This document shows, piece after piece, positions 11,400-33,631 of a stretch of DNA of 64,000 nucleotides (the first letter of the stretch is position 1; each line of letters starts with the position of its first letter). The DNA is from Acestrorhynchus altus (Eukaryota; Chordata; Actinopteri; Characiformes; Acestrorhynchidae), in assembly GCA_034509495.1 (NCBI GenBank), contig CM067503.1:20405692-20469691 (forward strand), in the 5' to 3' direction. The translations under genes and the position numbers were made by a program. Under the pieces are notes generated by a model, which saw only the letters and a program-made list of their open reading frames with translations, made no database searches and was not told where the DNA came from.

Positions 11400-12735
11400 A
11401 GTATACAAATTAATATGAATGTAAATGCATATAAATGAGTTTCTGTATGAACTGGGGAATGAACAGTACATTCAAAACTCCAATTTCAAATATTGGGATG
11501 ATTAAAAAAAAGGAAAAGTTGATTAAACACCCAAGAATGACACACACACTTTCTCTCCCCTGGCAGTTTCCTTTATTAATCCAGCTTGCTGTATAGCATT
11601 CTGACCCAGTGTACTTACATTTACTTGCAAACAGTGTTTCCTTGGCACTTATTCATTGTTAATTATTATACTTAGACATTATTTTTGTTTCTTCCAATAG
11701 GCACCATTCTTGTATGCTGTAATTATGGCAGATGTGCACTAATTGCCACACAGTTTCTATATTGTTTACTGATGAATGCATGCGGTTTTTGGGTTTATAT
11801 GTATTGTATTTTTTCAGTTGCAGTATTTGAATGCAGATTGTGTTAGATGTGGAATTTTGTGATTAAACATGGGGGACTTACCAGAATATTTTTGGTTTAA
11901 TATGACTTTCTGAAGTGAATATTTGTTTAGATATTTGCTATTAACATTGTACAGATTAGTTTACCCACACTAGCCAACAATTTTTAACCCTTTTAACTTT
12001 TAACCCTAAAATTACTTTCATTACTTTTTTAAACTTCAGTCATTTGTGCATAGCATAAGCCCCACCCCCTACTAACCCACTTCACTCTGACAAATTGTAA
12101 ATCCAGATAATTTTGTCACTGACACTAGTCACATGTTAATTTACATTACATGTACATTGTAGCATTTGAGTAAAGCAAGCAGTCTGTCCCACAACAACCA
12201 TAAAATGCTGACAAATAACAATTTTGTAGTCCATATCCCATCTGTTTCCTTCATTTTTGTTCCCCATTTATTAAATGGCCTTTTGAATGTTTTTCATCCT
12301 ATTGGCCACTGCACTTGCATAGAGGTAGAATAGCCTGTGATTGGCTATTTTCTACCTTGCCTCTATACGCTTGTAATGGAACCTCTAATATACAGATTTC
12401 AGATATGCTAAACATATACAGTGCTCAAAGACGATGTGAATATCTTGTTTTCTGTCTTTCAGTGCAAATTTAAGTTATGATTTATTAATTTGTTTTCATG
12501 AGAATAGTCAAACATGTTTATGTTTATTTGTCTTTATTCTAATTTTATTTTGTGTTTTGTTGGTTGAATCAGACTTATTGTAGAGATATAAATATAAACA
12601 TTGTACATTCTAACACTTTTTCAAGTAAAAAAAATAAAATAAACAATTGTAATTCTGATTTTGGATTTTTCTAGAGATTAATGGATCTTTTTGCTCTTCT
12701 TTACCCTCCTCTTCACATCTGTGAATGGGCTCCAG
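11400..12735. other. Presumed zbtb47 intron or 5' flank, no features seen
   Basis: AT-rich sequence without long ORFs, repeats or recognisable sites. It ends in a long pyrimidine-rich tract (12,690-12,735) that serves as the acceptor of the first zbtb47 exon seen here. Confidence 0.5.
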
Positions 12736-21984
<9,249 letters not shown>

Positions 21985-22865
21985 CAGCATTCAGTAGAAT
22001 CGTAGCGGTTCCTTTTATGTTATCTGGAGCCCAAAGCGGTAGGTCTTTTTGACTCTGTGAAAGCCATGCAAGTTATGTGAGAGATGAAGCACTTGGAGGG
22101 AGGTTTCTGACCTGCTGAATGAAGTCTTAGATATGTAGCAGGAGTTTTTAACAGTGTGCCACACTGTATGATCCTTTGATGCTGTGCAAGCGATGACTTT
22201 AGCATTCTCATAGAGATATTTTCTATATTGTCAGGAGTAGATATTCATATTATTCAAAGAAATATGTTCTCATTTCTGTTCACCTATTCTTGTTTTTATG
22301 AGCTAAGGGAGCTGACTTCTTGCTGGTTAGGTTCTCGTGCTCAGCTGTTTGGGCGTAAAAACTTTTTTTTACATGGTGAAACTTTAATGCAGCTGGGTTT
22401 CAACAATTGCATGCAGCTCAACTGACATATTAAACTCGTCAGCAAGATTAATAGCTGACATTTTTCAGATATCATTCTGGCTATAAAAATCATCTGTGGT
22501 GTGTTATGTAGCCTTCATTTTTAACTTTGGATTATTTTTTTTATGTTGAGACAACTTGACAACATAGACTGCCTATATAGCAGAGCAAAACCTCACACAA
22601 TTTGCCATTCAAATACCACACTTCAGCTATTTGAATATTGTTGTATTGTTAAATCTGGGTCGGCTCACTGGTTACCTTCATACAGCAACATTATTTAAAG
22701 AAACACTTCAGCTACATCTAAAACCACATATGCACTTTTGGCAGTGCACTTATATGACAGATGGTTTGGGGTCATGCTGTCATAATCAGTCCATTTGTTC
22801 GGCTGGATATTAATGAATAATAATGATGATAATTAACTTAATAAACAAGTAATAATTCATTTCAA
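21985..22865 (+). other. zbtb47: Probable zbtb47 3' UTR
   Basis: Sequence immediately after the stop codon lacks exons or strong repeats. The first AATAAA on this strand is at about 22840-22845. The true 3' end may be further right. Confidence 0.35.
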
Positions 22866-25800
22866 TTGTTTAAGAAATTAGCAAGATTAATAGCAGGCAT
22901 AGCTAAAATGAATATATGTAGTTTGAGCATCTACTGTCTGTGAACAGTTAATCTGAAAGTGACTTAATTGCATGCATTGTGTCTTGCCCCTTTAGTGTAA
23001 TTAATTTGAAGTTAGTTTGAACTGTCAAAAGTCTGGTTAATCAGTGTAAACTCTTATATAAACTTAAATGTATTCATTTAAAAAAGAGTGTGTCAAATGC
23101 TGGCTCGTATATGTTTTTTGTAATTGATGACAAAGTGGTATCAGCACAGACGATGACAGATTATCAGATAATACATTTATTAACACAAATTAGAAATGTA
23201 CTGTTTTCAACGTGAGTGTGTGTGGGAGCGAGGAGGTTTGGTTTGGAGACCACCAGTGGGTCATAAAACAATTTCAATCTGTCCACATCCAATGTAATGC
23301 CACATTAAATGATAAGTCTACATAAATGAAATGTAGAAGTAAAAATTGAGAGATTAGTCATGTAGTAATAGCAGAAGTAACACAAAAGTTGAGTTTCTTG
23401 TGGGCTAGTTATAAACAGGTGGGCTGTGAGGTGGAAAAGGTTGAGAACGACTGGTGTAGTCGGTATTTTAACCTGTCAAGCACTTACTTGGAGCTATTTT
23501 TCTGCTTTAAAATAGTGCTCTATTACAGCAAAAAAGAGGAAGACTAAAATATATTCTGTATCAAAAGTAATTAAACACTCTTTCATGGTTTCACTTTTAT
23601 CAAACGAGGGTAGAAATATGTATCCAGTTGCTGTTGGAATTTTCAGATGTTACTGTGGGATTATGAAAAGTTGACCAAAAGCATATTCTTTTTGAACATG
23701 TTTAACTACATAAAATTTGCATGTTACATTTGGTTGTGCAGTTTTTGTCCCTACCATCTGGTTTGGTAGTGTGCGATTTTAGGCACAGCCAAATTATCCC
23801 ATTTTCAATTTTATCTTCATGTCCATGAAGTGTTTGTTAATTCGATGGTGATGTTTTCAGTGTTTTAATGGGCTGTTTCATGAAGGGTATTTTAGTTAAG
23901 ACTGCAGTTTGAGTTGAATGTGTTGCGATGGGAAATTTACCTTCAGCTGAAGCTGTATGAAGGTTTCACCATGTAAACCCAGCATGAGGAAGTTACAAAG
24001 AGGTTCAGGGTTTAGGACTGCGGTACGATACCTTGGTTTTCTTGGGTGGTGATCTTCTCTGCATTAAGAATGTCCTTGCAGGTGGAGTGACCTGCCCTTT
24101 ATGCCTGTGTGGGTGTGCAGATGCTGGGAGCAGACTGGCACAATGATCGACAGTGTGAGCAATGACAGTGTATTAACAGAGGCATAACTGATGTGTTCCA
24201 GCAGAGGGCACCATGCGATCAAGGACTTGAATTGAGTTGGAAACGTTGCAGTTGTGCAGCAGGAGCGATAACCAAATCCCCACTTCTATGAACTCTTTAT
24301 GTATCCCGTGGCCGTAACCAAATCCTGTGTGCTCACATGCCATTGTTAGATATAATGCTATCATAATCACTCCTGCACCTTATTTTTACCATAGATTATA
24401 TTTATGTTCTATTTTTCAATGTCTTCTTTAAAGGGTTTGATTTAATTTGTTAATTTAGTTTGTGTCAGGCCTGGTTTGGCACTTTGTGACCTGTATGACG
24501 TTTTGAAAGCATTTTTTTTTTGTAATGCCTGTGCTGTGCATAGGTTAGAGGGAGTACGGGAGGTTATAGACAGCTAAAGCACTTATGAGCATTCATTCTT
24601 AATCATTTATGAAAAAAGAAAGTAGAATACTAGAAATCATACTACATACAAATGTCATTGGGGTTTGTTTGTTTGTTTGTTTGTTTTTTTTAAGTAGAAG
24701 AGCACTTTATAAATATTGGTCTGTGTATTGGACGTCATTGTGACAGAAAATCAGAAACCTTATTTACTTTTTATAGTGAGAAGCAGAGCAATAGAGCAAT
24801 ATATTCCACTAATATGTATTGTCATTTGTACTTGTATGCTTTTTCTGTACCTGTAATCACTGATTGTGGTACTCATTTTCATTCCAATGTCTTCTTTATT
24901 TGGGTCTTTGATCAGATGATACGTCAGTGATCATTGCAAATATATACTGGTATCCTTAGGCTTAAAATCGTAACCAGCCAGTACAAATAGATTGTCGTAA
25001 TTCAAAATTAACTCACCTTTTTTTTAGTAGTTTATTAATTAAGTGAAGCACACCCTTTTTTCAGTCTTCGTGAGGCTTTGGCCTGCTGTGCACTTTTGAC
25101 TTTTGTCACACTGAGATTTTATGCTTTAAAGGTTCACTAAGTTGAATTTCATCCATCCTAATAATGTACTTTTACATTTAAAACCTGGAATATTACTTCA
25201 AAAGATGAACTGAATTGTGGGTTCTTGCAATCTAAGGGGCTAACTCACATTCAGGAACTCTAGAAGGTGCTTTGAGTAGAAGGTGATATGAACAGTGAAA
25301 AGTCGAGCAAATATATATTTTCATTTATGCAAATGAGCTGAGCTGAGATGTGTCCACGCAACCAATGTGACATTATTTCATTAGTTGATTTATTCAAGTA
25401 AAAAAGACTAAGAAATTAGACCATGTTTACTTGCTTGTGTTTAGCAACATGTACCTAAAATGGTCAGCAGTTGGCAAAAGTAGCAGTGAATGAATTAACT
25501 TTGGGCGCCTTAAATTATTTTTGAGATTTTAAGGCCTTTTTTGGCCAAAGGCATCCAAATATGTCTATACGACTGTTTCTTCATACTTATTTTAATTTCT
25601 GCAGATATTTGATTATTCAAGTGGTCATGTAAACAGCATATTCTAATATATTAGATTGTAAAAATAGGAATCTGTTTAAGAAATCAGAGAAAGATCATTT
25701 TAGCTGGTTTTTAGTGCCGTAATTTTCCAGAACATTTATACATATATATGCACCTTTCCTGACAAGCTGCAGCTGTCCCTGAAAGGGGTGAACCAACAGG

Positions 25801-26227
25801 GATTCCTTCATAATCCTCTACCTTCTTGCCACTTTATTCACATTCTTCTGTGAGTTTATTGGCTGGCTGCAGAGAAGAAATCTGATTATTGTCTAACTCA
25901 TGTAAACTCAGAGTTATCCCGTTATCTGATCACCCAAGTGCATGTGAATGCATTGATCAGATTACAGACAAAATCTGATTTTTTTTGCCAGTTATCATAC
26001 TGAGTGCATGTAAACACTATGCTCTTGTTATTATTATCATTATTGCATTTTAATATTTTACACTTTATTTTGCACATCCCATGCCCTTGAGCATTTTAGA
26101 CACAAAACAAAGTTATATATCATTCTAATTGAAAATGCTAGTTGACAAACAAAAGAACTGGCTCCACTCAGAATCAAAAAGAAGAATATCAGACAGCGCT
26201 CATATAGTCTTGTGTATATTTATTAGA
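22866..26227. other. Gene-free AT-rich interval
   Basis: No splice-flanked exon, RNA gene or protein-like ORF. A (GTTT)n run lies at 24663-24690. The segment near 23,360-23,460 resembles the repeat at 48,150-48,245 (both contain a 'ggttgagaac'/'gttctcaacc' motif). Confidence 0.5.
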
Positions 26228-26445
26228 CGGGCCGCTGTGGCCTGGTGGTTAAGGAACCCGCCTTGTGACTGGAAGGTTACTGGTTCAAATTGAACAAGGC
26301 ACTTAACTCCCAACTGCTCCCTGGGCACCGTGGATAGGGCTGCCCACTGCTCTGGGCATGTGTGCTCATCGCCCCCTAGTGTGTGAATGTGTATATCACT
26401 GTGTGTGGATGGGCTAAATGCAGAGGACAAATTGCCCTGTGTGTA
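26228..26445 (+). mobile_element. tRNA-derived SINE, plus orientation
   Basis: A near full-length copy. The tRNA-like head has an A box around 'tggcctggtggttaagg' and a B box around 'ggttactggttcaaatt'. The body follows with 'gaacaaggcacttaac', 'aactgctccctggg', 'gcatgtgtgctcatcgccccctagtgtgtgaatg' and the tail 'gatgggctaaatgcagaggacaaatt'. It is the reference copy used to recognise the others. Confidence 0.85.
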
Positions 26446-28630
26446 AAACACAATGGGTCTATGAGCAACTTTACCTTAACTGTTACCTTTAGACTCACAA
26501 ATGAACTATGAAGGTTTCAGCGCTTAGGCCTTCTTCAACAAGACATTTAAACACTCTGAACTCTCTCTACCTCTGCCTTATCTTTATGGGACATCTTTTT
26601 GGGTCAGTAAAGCTGAATCAGCATAACAAAAATAATTCATATCACTGCTGCATGAAAAAGAAAGGCCAACAACGACACTGCATTTAGCTGCCAATCGTTT
26701 AAATATGAATCCACTGACTCACAAAAGCTTGACTCATCATTGTAACTCTATCAGGGTGTGATCCATTTCTTCTGGACCCATATAACTCCCCTGCATCTAC
26801 CTCTGAATGGATATAATCAGTGAAAGCAGACATATATCATATCTGTAGACAAAGCTATGGAATGTATTGAATTTTACAGACATCACTTAGTGGACCTTTA
26901 AAGAGCCTCTATGGAGAAGCCATGGAAGGTGTGATAGAGAAAAGAGAGATTATATAGATGCCATTAAGATTTCCTTTTTGAGCAGTAGAGTGGATATTTA
27001 ACATAACAAAAAGAGAAGACTATAACATTCAACACAGTATAATATAGTCCCAATAACAGGTATTACAAACTATATAGTCCATATTAAGATATACAGTATA
27101 ATATCTATAGTCTGTAAATATGTTGTGTACTCCATGTCATTTACTGTATGGGCCGTTTTTTATTGTTTACATCCTACTGAGAGATGAATGTGGTGATGTG
27201 TGTTGGAGGGGGTCAGCACTATTGAAAGATTTTGGAAGTTGTGGATAAGCTTTTGTATATGTGATAAGTTCTAAATTATTTCTTTTCTTAAAAAAAGAAA
27301 ATGAAGCACCTTAAATTTTATAAACGCTCGCATTGCCCATTAATACGTGCAAATGGTAGCATTTGTGAGATCCTGGTTGATACCAAATGGATATAACAGT
27401 GGTACATGTTTTGTTATGTTTTGTCTTAATGTGGAATTTCACCGATTTTTTCAGAATGTCTAAATGGTTAAGGTGTTAGCAAAGTCAATCAGACTGGTTT
27501 GCCAGCAGTGAGTATAGCATAGTGGAGAACAACACTGCCCTCCTTGCGGCCAGTTAGGGTTCAGTTCTTCACAAGACCACAATGACACATCAATAGGAGT
27601 TATTTGGCAAGGTGTGAAACACTATAATAGCTCTCTACTGGTTTTGGATAGTAAGTATGTCTATATTTGTTTTGTAGTTCACTGGTTTCTTTTCCCACCA
27701 CTGTTAAATTTGAATCTGTACCCATTTCACAACAAACCCAATCTGAATGACTTTGGTTACAGCTTAAACGTTGAAAAGATATTTTGAAAGGTCATTGGGA
27801 TTCCTCTTCAAAGCCATAATCATGGGTTTATCAGCACTTTTTACAATTCAATTAAAAAAAATCCTCTTATTTTTTAAATTCAACACAAACAATAACAATC
27901 ATGCAATTACATGAACTATACTGTAAATACTCTGTAGGGGGGCTTTAGGATATGGACAGAATGATATTATGATTAGATTGATACATATTGTGATTATAGT
28001 TCATTTCACAGTTGGGTTATTTAGCTTAATGTGGGGCAGTTTCAAGCAAGGGGTGCCTCCTGTTTGAAGATTGTGCCACCCAAAAGACATTTGAGACGTC
28101 ACGTGACAGAGTACAGAGTAAAATGCACTGTGATTGGTAAAGGGCTTGTTCTTATTTGCCTAGTGTGTGATGTACAGTGTTATCTTGAAAAATTAATGGA
28201 CCTAGACCACAAAATTGATGCAGATACAAAGGGACTCATAAATCCCTGATTATGGCTTTATACAGAGGGCTGTGCTGGGGCAGTGTGCTGTACTAGCTGC
28301 TGTTGAAACCTCAGCTGAGACATTCTGACTTTGAATGATACGGAATAGCTTGCACTCAACCATGCTGGAGTGACAATATGAATATGGGCTGTAATCACAC
28401 CATATGCTCTGGTATTAATTAGTTGAACAATGGAATTAATTCAATCTAAACTGTATGTCAATGATAATGATATCTGTGAAAGGCTTTTGTAGGCCTAAAC
28501 CTTTGTCTCTGCTCAACCAATCAGAGGTCAAATTTCAATCATGTGTTGTAGGTGTGTTAGTGATTAGGCAGGACAAAGGCTTGAAAACACACTAAACTGT
28601 GAGGACTAGTATTCTTTAAGTTAAAAGTAA
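26446..28630. other. Gene-free interval
   Basis: Only short ORFs. A known-looking repeat fragment 'gaaggtttcagcgcttaggccttcttcaacaaga' follows the SINE at about 26,505-26,545. Nothing else could be supported. Confidence 0.45.
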
Positions 28631-29262
28631 GGATGGGTGATATGGCAACGTGTGTTGTGATAAATTTATATGACAATATTATTATTTTTTTTTTACTTTT
28701 CAAACATTAGTAGGCCTTTATTTTCATTCGTTCCCCGAATTCCATTTTATTATTTTTGTTGGGCGTTAATGAAATATGCATAATCAAAAATGACATTGCC
28801 TTTTACCAACAAAATGCACCACAATAACAGTAATGCCACAGTTTGAACAATTACTGTAATGACATTTACTAATCAGTGAATGCTAAAGAAGTGAATGATA
28901 CAATGGGCCAGTTTTGTTACTATGCACTATTCCACTATGTTTTGATTACTAGAAACTTGAATATCTGTGTTCATGAGTTAAGGCATGGATATTCAGTTCA
29001 TATTAGCTTATCATAATTCACCAACATGGTTAAGCAATGCAATTAAGTAAGTAACAAACAAACTTAACACTTCTAAATGATTGCCCTTTAAGGCTTCCCA
29101 TGATGCAGCATAAAACTGTGAATAGTGATTTCACTGTTTTAATACCTGGAACAGTTCATCTTGCATATCCCTATTAGAACTGCCTTCTGCTCTAAAATAT
29201 TGATGATACCTGGAAGGTGTCATTGCATCATGATAATAAAGCCATTGTCATATCGCCCAGCC
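28631..29262. mobile_element. TIR-bearing non-autonomous DNA element
   Basis: The left end 'aggatgggtgatatggcaacg' is mirrored by the right end 'tgtcatatcgcccagcct' (imperfect inverted termini of about 18 bp). The interior of about 600 bp is AT-rich with no transposase ORF. The same terminal motif, 'atattgcccagccct', occurs near 2,055. Family not assigned. Confidence 0.55.
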
Positions 29263-30305
29263 TGAGCAGTCCACAGTTATCATTATTGTTCAGATGCGTC
29301 TTGTTTCCCCCCTTTACAATATTTTTCATTAAATAGCCCTACAGTAATGAAAATAGACTGCTTAAGTTCCAGGTATTCTCCATTATCCATTGATGAAGAC
29401 ACCAGAACCCAGTTTCCAGTCTTACAAATTGCATTGTTTTGTTGCTGTAACCTCAGTACATATAGCAGATACTGTGGAGGTTCTGTAGTGCAGGCTGGGG
29501 TGGTGCTGTATCAAACATGCCTTAAGCGAAAACAAGAAATGGAGCTGCCAAGGTAGTGAATGTGTTTGTGTTAATGCAAATTACAGTGGCTTGAAAAGTG
29601 ATGTTACTGATCTGTGCACTTTGGTAAGGACTGGGAGGAGGATAAGCAGTGAAAAATGATTGATTTGACAAGTTTTATATTTCCAGTATGTCAGTGGGAA
29701 GAATATTTCTTGCAATAATGTCTTGTGCCAGATGAATTCGAAAGCCTTTTTAAAGCTAGAGAAAAGCTGAACACTTTAACTTCTGCCACATTCACTTGTC
29801 TTTTTTGTACAAATATTTTTATTATTTTCACTTTCCTTGTTGCACCTTATTTAATATTGTGTTGTATACTCATGTGAGATTGGAGTGGTTTATTGCTAAT
29901 TATTGTCTCTCTGTAGTGTCCATAGGTGGTATGGTGGGCTGTGGGTATGTGGGCTGTGGGACACTTCATATATAATACAGTGCTGTGCGAAAGTCTTAGT
30001 GAAGCTGTTAATCTTACCGGTATGTATTAAATTAATCTGACCAGAGATTTTTTGATGAAAAACACTACTAGTTTGTGTGCGAGTGTTTTAACTTGACCTT
30101 TTCCAGTGCTCTGCTGGAAGAAGGCCAGCATCCAACACTTTGTTTATCTTATCATTTCTTCAATACGGAAAATCAAGTGAGCTGCTGGTGGCACTGAACA
30201 GATCTGTATAGTGTCTGTGTTCTTCTAACCAACTTAGAAGACTAACTTTCTGTAACTTTCGGTTTGTGTAACACACCAGCATATTGTGAACATCATTTTT
30301 GATGT

Positions 30306-30501
<196 letters not shown>

Positions 30502-31839
30502 TACCCCTGGATGCCTAAGACTTTTACAGAGCACTATATATCTGGAATCTGGAGTAAACTGTTGAAGCCTGTGTAAAGAGAGTCTTCAAATTAACAGGCC
30601 CCAAACTGGCCCAAAAGTTGTTCTTTTTAAAAATGCTCCATCATTAATAGTCTTAATTTGAAAACACAATTATTTTTGCAAAGCTGTCCATTTTTGAAAG
30701 CACTTTATGTGATGTTGTGGATAAATTTTTAAACAAGGTAAGGTCTTACTTAAATTAAGATCGGTCTGTTTAAATTTAGTTTTTTGGGCTAGGGTGGGCA
30801 CTTTTCTCTTTAAAAATGAAGTGGCCAAATCGTAATTTGTAACTGATTATTTGACTGTATATTTTATCTTAGGGGTGAGTTTATAACCTTAATTATGACT
30901 GTGGGAAATGCACTGTTTAGACTGTGTATTAGTAAGCAACTGTGTTTCCCATGTGATGTGTGAAATGGTCCATGTTCTGTCTTTTTTTTTGTGTGTATGT
31001 GTTTCTTTTGTTTTACTGTCTGCTGCTAGTTGTGTTACAGTTAGCATTTTGTGGCCTTCTTTAATTCTTTTCGTTTTACACAAGCTACAATTTGTTAAAA
31101 AGACTGTTATGTAACTAATACTATGGCAACCGAATTTTACACTGAAAGAGAGGAACAGTGTTTGATCTTGTTTATTTTGATTTCTGTTGAATTAAAACGT
31201 GATACTGAAGCCTAAAAGAATTTGCACATAAAAGTGATTTAAGGTCAAGGAGAACTCACTGACCATGCAAGTACCTTGGAACGTGATAAAACCAAATTAA
31301 AGACGGAATCACCTTTTTTTTAAGCAAACATTTAATATCTTATTATATTACTCTTCCTTCATGTGTATTGAGCCCTTCTGGAGTGGCTGTTCCTATATTA
31401 TTTCCTTCACTTTTGCTATGTAAACCCAGCATCTTAGTCCAACCCTTGTGTACGAAGAAAAACACAGGTATGCAGTAGTGACGTCGGTTTTGTTAAACTA
31501 GTAACTAAAACAATACAAAGACGTTAGTGTCTAGAGGTGCTAATAACATTAGACTGTATTTTATGTCATTTATGGTATCAGTTAGTGTTTTCTGTCTGTA
31601 ACCAAACAAAGTAAAACCTTCCTTTCAATAATAAACTAAATTAAACATTATTCCAACTCTCATTATACTTGTTTTCATTAATGGGGGAGGGGGTGATACA
31701 TTTTGCACTTGTCTTGTACGTGTACACTAATAAAGGATTGCAGTATGGGACAGCAAAATTTCCATGACATGACTTCAGGGGACAGCTTTGGAATGCCCAC
31801 ATCTGAAGTTGTTAGGTGTTGACTTGTGAGTTTGAACAC

Positions 31840-32760
31840 TGGCCAGTGTGCTCATGGCAAGGTGATGTGAATTATCAGAGTTTGAGCGAGGTGCGATAGT
31901 GGGTACATGTTGGAGGGGACGTTTAATATGCAATGTTAATATTCCTTAGTTGACAGTGTCACATGTGTACCAGGATTATATCTTGGAACAAATTTTGGAC
32001 AACCTGTGACCAAAGGCATGGTGCATTATCTTGCTGGAATATCCCATCATTGTAGGGGTACATGAAATCCACGAAGAGCTGCAAATGGTCACCAAGCAGT
32101 GAAATGTAGCAGGCACCAGGCATCAGTGACGTATTAGACAGAAGAATGGACCTAACCCATGCCGTGAGAATACTCCCCACACCAGTATGGAACCTCCAGC
32201 AAGCTGTAGAGTAGCTTGTTATCAACTTGGGCCTCATGGCATCTGTGTCCCACATGAATGCTATCATCAGCATGAAACAACTAGTTTCATGATTCATTGG
32301 TACACACCAAATGTTACCAGTCCTCTAGGGTCCAGTTAGCAACCTCACAAGCCCAGGTGAGTGTCCATTGTCTTTAACAGAGGCATGTGCTCTTCTGGTG
32401 TGTCTTCTGCTCCCATATCCCATGGAAACTAAAGATTGCTGCATTGACCTGTGGGATATGCTTGTGGGGCCTCCTGCATTGAATGTGGATGTGGATTCAC
32501 ACAGACAGTTGTAGCCAGCCACCCTCACGATTGTTAAGCACCGGTGGGAGGCCACTGCACTGTCTACTGTGGTTGGGAATGCATTGTATTAGGTATTCCT
32601 GTCACACACGTAACACTGTGAAAAGTGTTAAATGCCAACTGGAATGGAATTTCCCATCCATCTGGCACCCACTAACGTGGCTTGCTTGAACATAGTTCAT
32701 GTTACCTTGCCATGAGCACACTTGCCAGCCTCACTCTCAAGATAACACCTTACAGGTGTG
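31840..32760 (-). pseudogene. Tc1-like transposase relic with inverted outer arm
   Basis: On the - strand 32,325-32,690 encodes an N-terminal DNA-binding half (NAGGPTSISHRSMQQSLVSMGYGSRR). Positions 31,959-32,297 encode part of the catalytic domain, including the GIFQQDNAP core, with a frameshift and stops between. The block 'gtgctcatggcaaggt', which starts such genes, appears on the + strand at 31,850 and inverted at about 32,700-32,720. The relic is therefore flanked by opposed copies of its own 5' end. It is inactive. Confidence 0.65.
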
Positions 32761-32911
32761 GGTGTTCCCAAGCCGACCCCTGAAGTAACACATCATAATC
32801 AATAAACATATTGATATCCCATGACTTCTGGCATATCTCTAAATATGTTTGTACACAGCCTGCACATTATGCCAATGATTGCACAAGTGGCAATAAGCCA
32901 TTGGTTCTTGG

Positions 32912-33040
32912 TATTATACTATGATTACACAAAAACACCAATCACATACATGTAACACATTAAAAAACAATGAAACATCACATGCTTTTCTTAAAATTGA
33001 GTTTTTGCATGGAATCATTGCAGCAAGTTTTGCGTATATA
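32912..33040. repeat. Direct repeat flanking last klhl40 exon, copy 1
   Basis: About 130 bp, with 'aaaaacaccaatcacatacatgtaacacatta' and 'catcacatgcttttctta', closely matching 33,770-33,897. The two copies sit on either side of the klhl40 terminal exon. Confidence 0.65.
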
Positions 33041-33045
33041 TCATT

Positions 33046-33051
33046 TTTATT
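33046..33051 (-). other. klhl40: Candidate klhl40 poly(A) signal
   Basis: The first AATAAA (tttatt on +) downstream of the klhl40 stop on the - strand, about 580 nt away, just beyond the duplicated block. Confidence 0.3.
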
Positions 33052-33631
33052 CCATGGAATGAGTTTGAAAGTGATTGTTTTGTGATCTACCATTGGCCAT
33101 ATTACTCTCTCCATCTGTTATTATGATTTATAATCTGCATGCATCAGTAAAAAATGGAAAAAAGGTATGAGTTTGTTGTCATAGATGAACCAGTCTTACG
33201 AAGGGCTCCCAATCATCATAAGATGGTAAGCTCCATCCACATTGATACCACAGTCATCTATTGCCAGGAGTCTAAGAGTGCATAATAGGCCTCCCTCACT
33301 CCCACATCACTCAATACAAGATGGTGTAGCAGCCTGTTAACTGACATAACATGACTGCAGTAAGTGTTCTCCAAGCATGTTGAGCTCCGTTGCTGACGTT
33401 GTGTAGGCACCACTTCAAGAAGGTGCAGTTGTCTGACTTCAGTGGACTCAGAGGAAGCCCATACTATGCTTCAGTCTCCCAGCACTGGCAGCATTGTGTG
33501 ATGGGGGTTAGAGTTCTAATTAGTGGGCTGGTATTGGAAAAAGTTAAACTGGAGAGAAACTTTGGGGGGAAAAAAGAGTCATGCTGCTGGTTTCAGAATG
33601 TTGTTTTGAACAGCAGTGTTCTGGTCTGTTC

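Noticed and set aside
26228..26310. tRNA gene
   Set aside because: A- and B-box-like motifs are present, but they belong to the head of a SINE with the usual body downstream, and the cloverleaf pairing is degraded.
28031..28249. 72-aa ORF on the + strand
   Set aside because: No homology cue, no splice signals and composition like the flanks.
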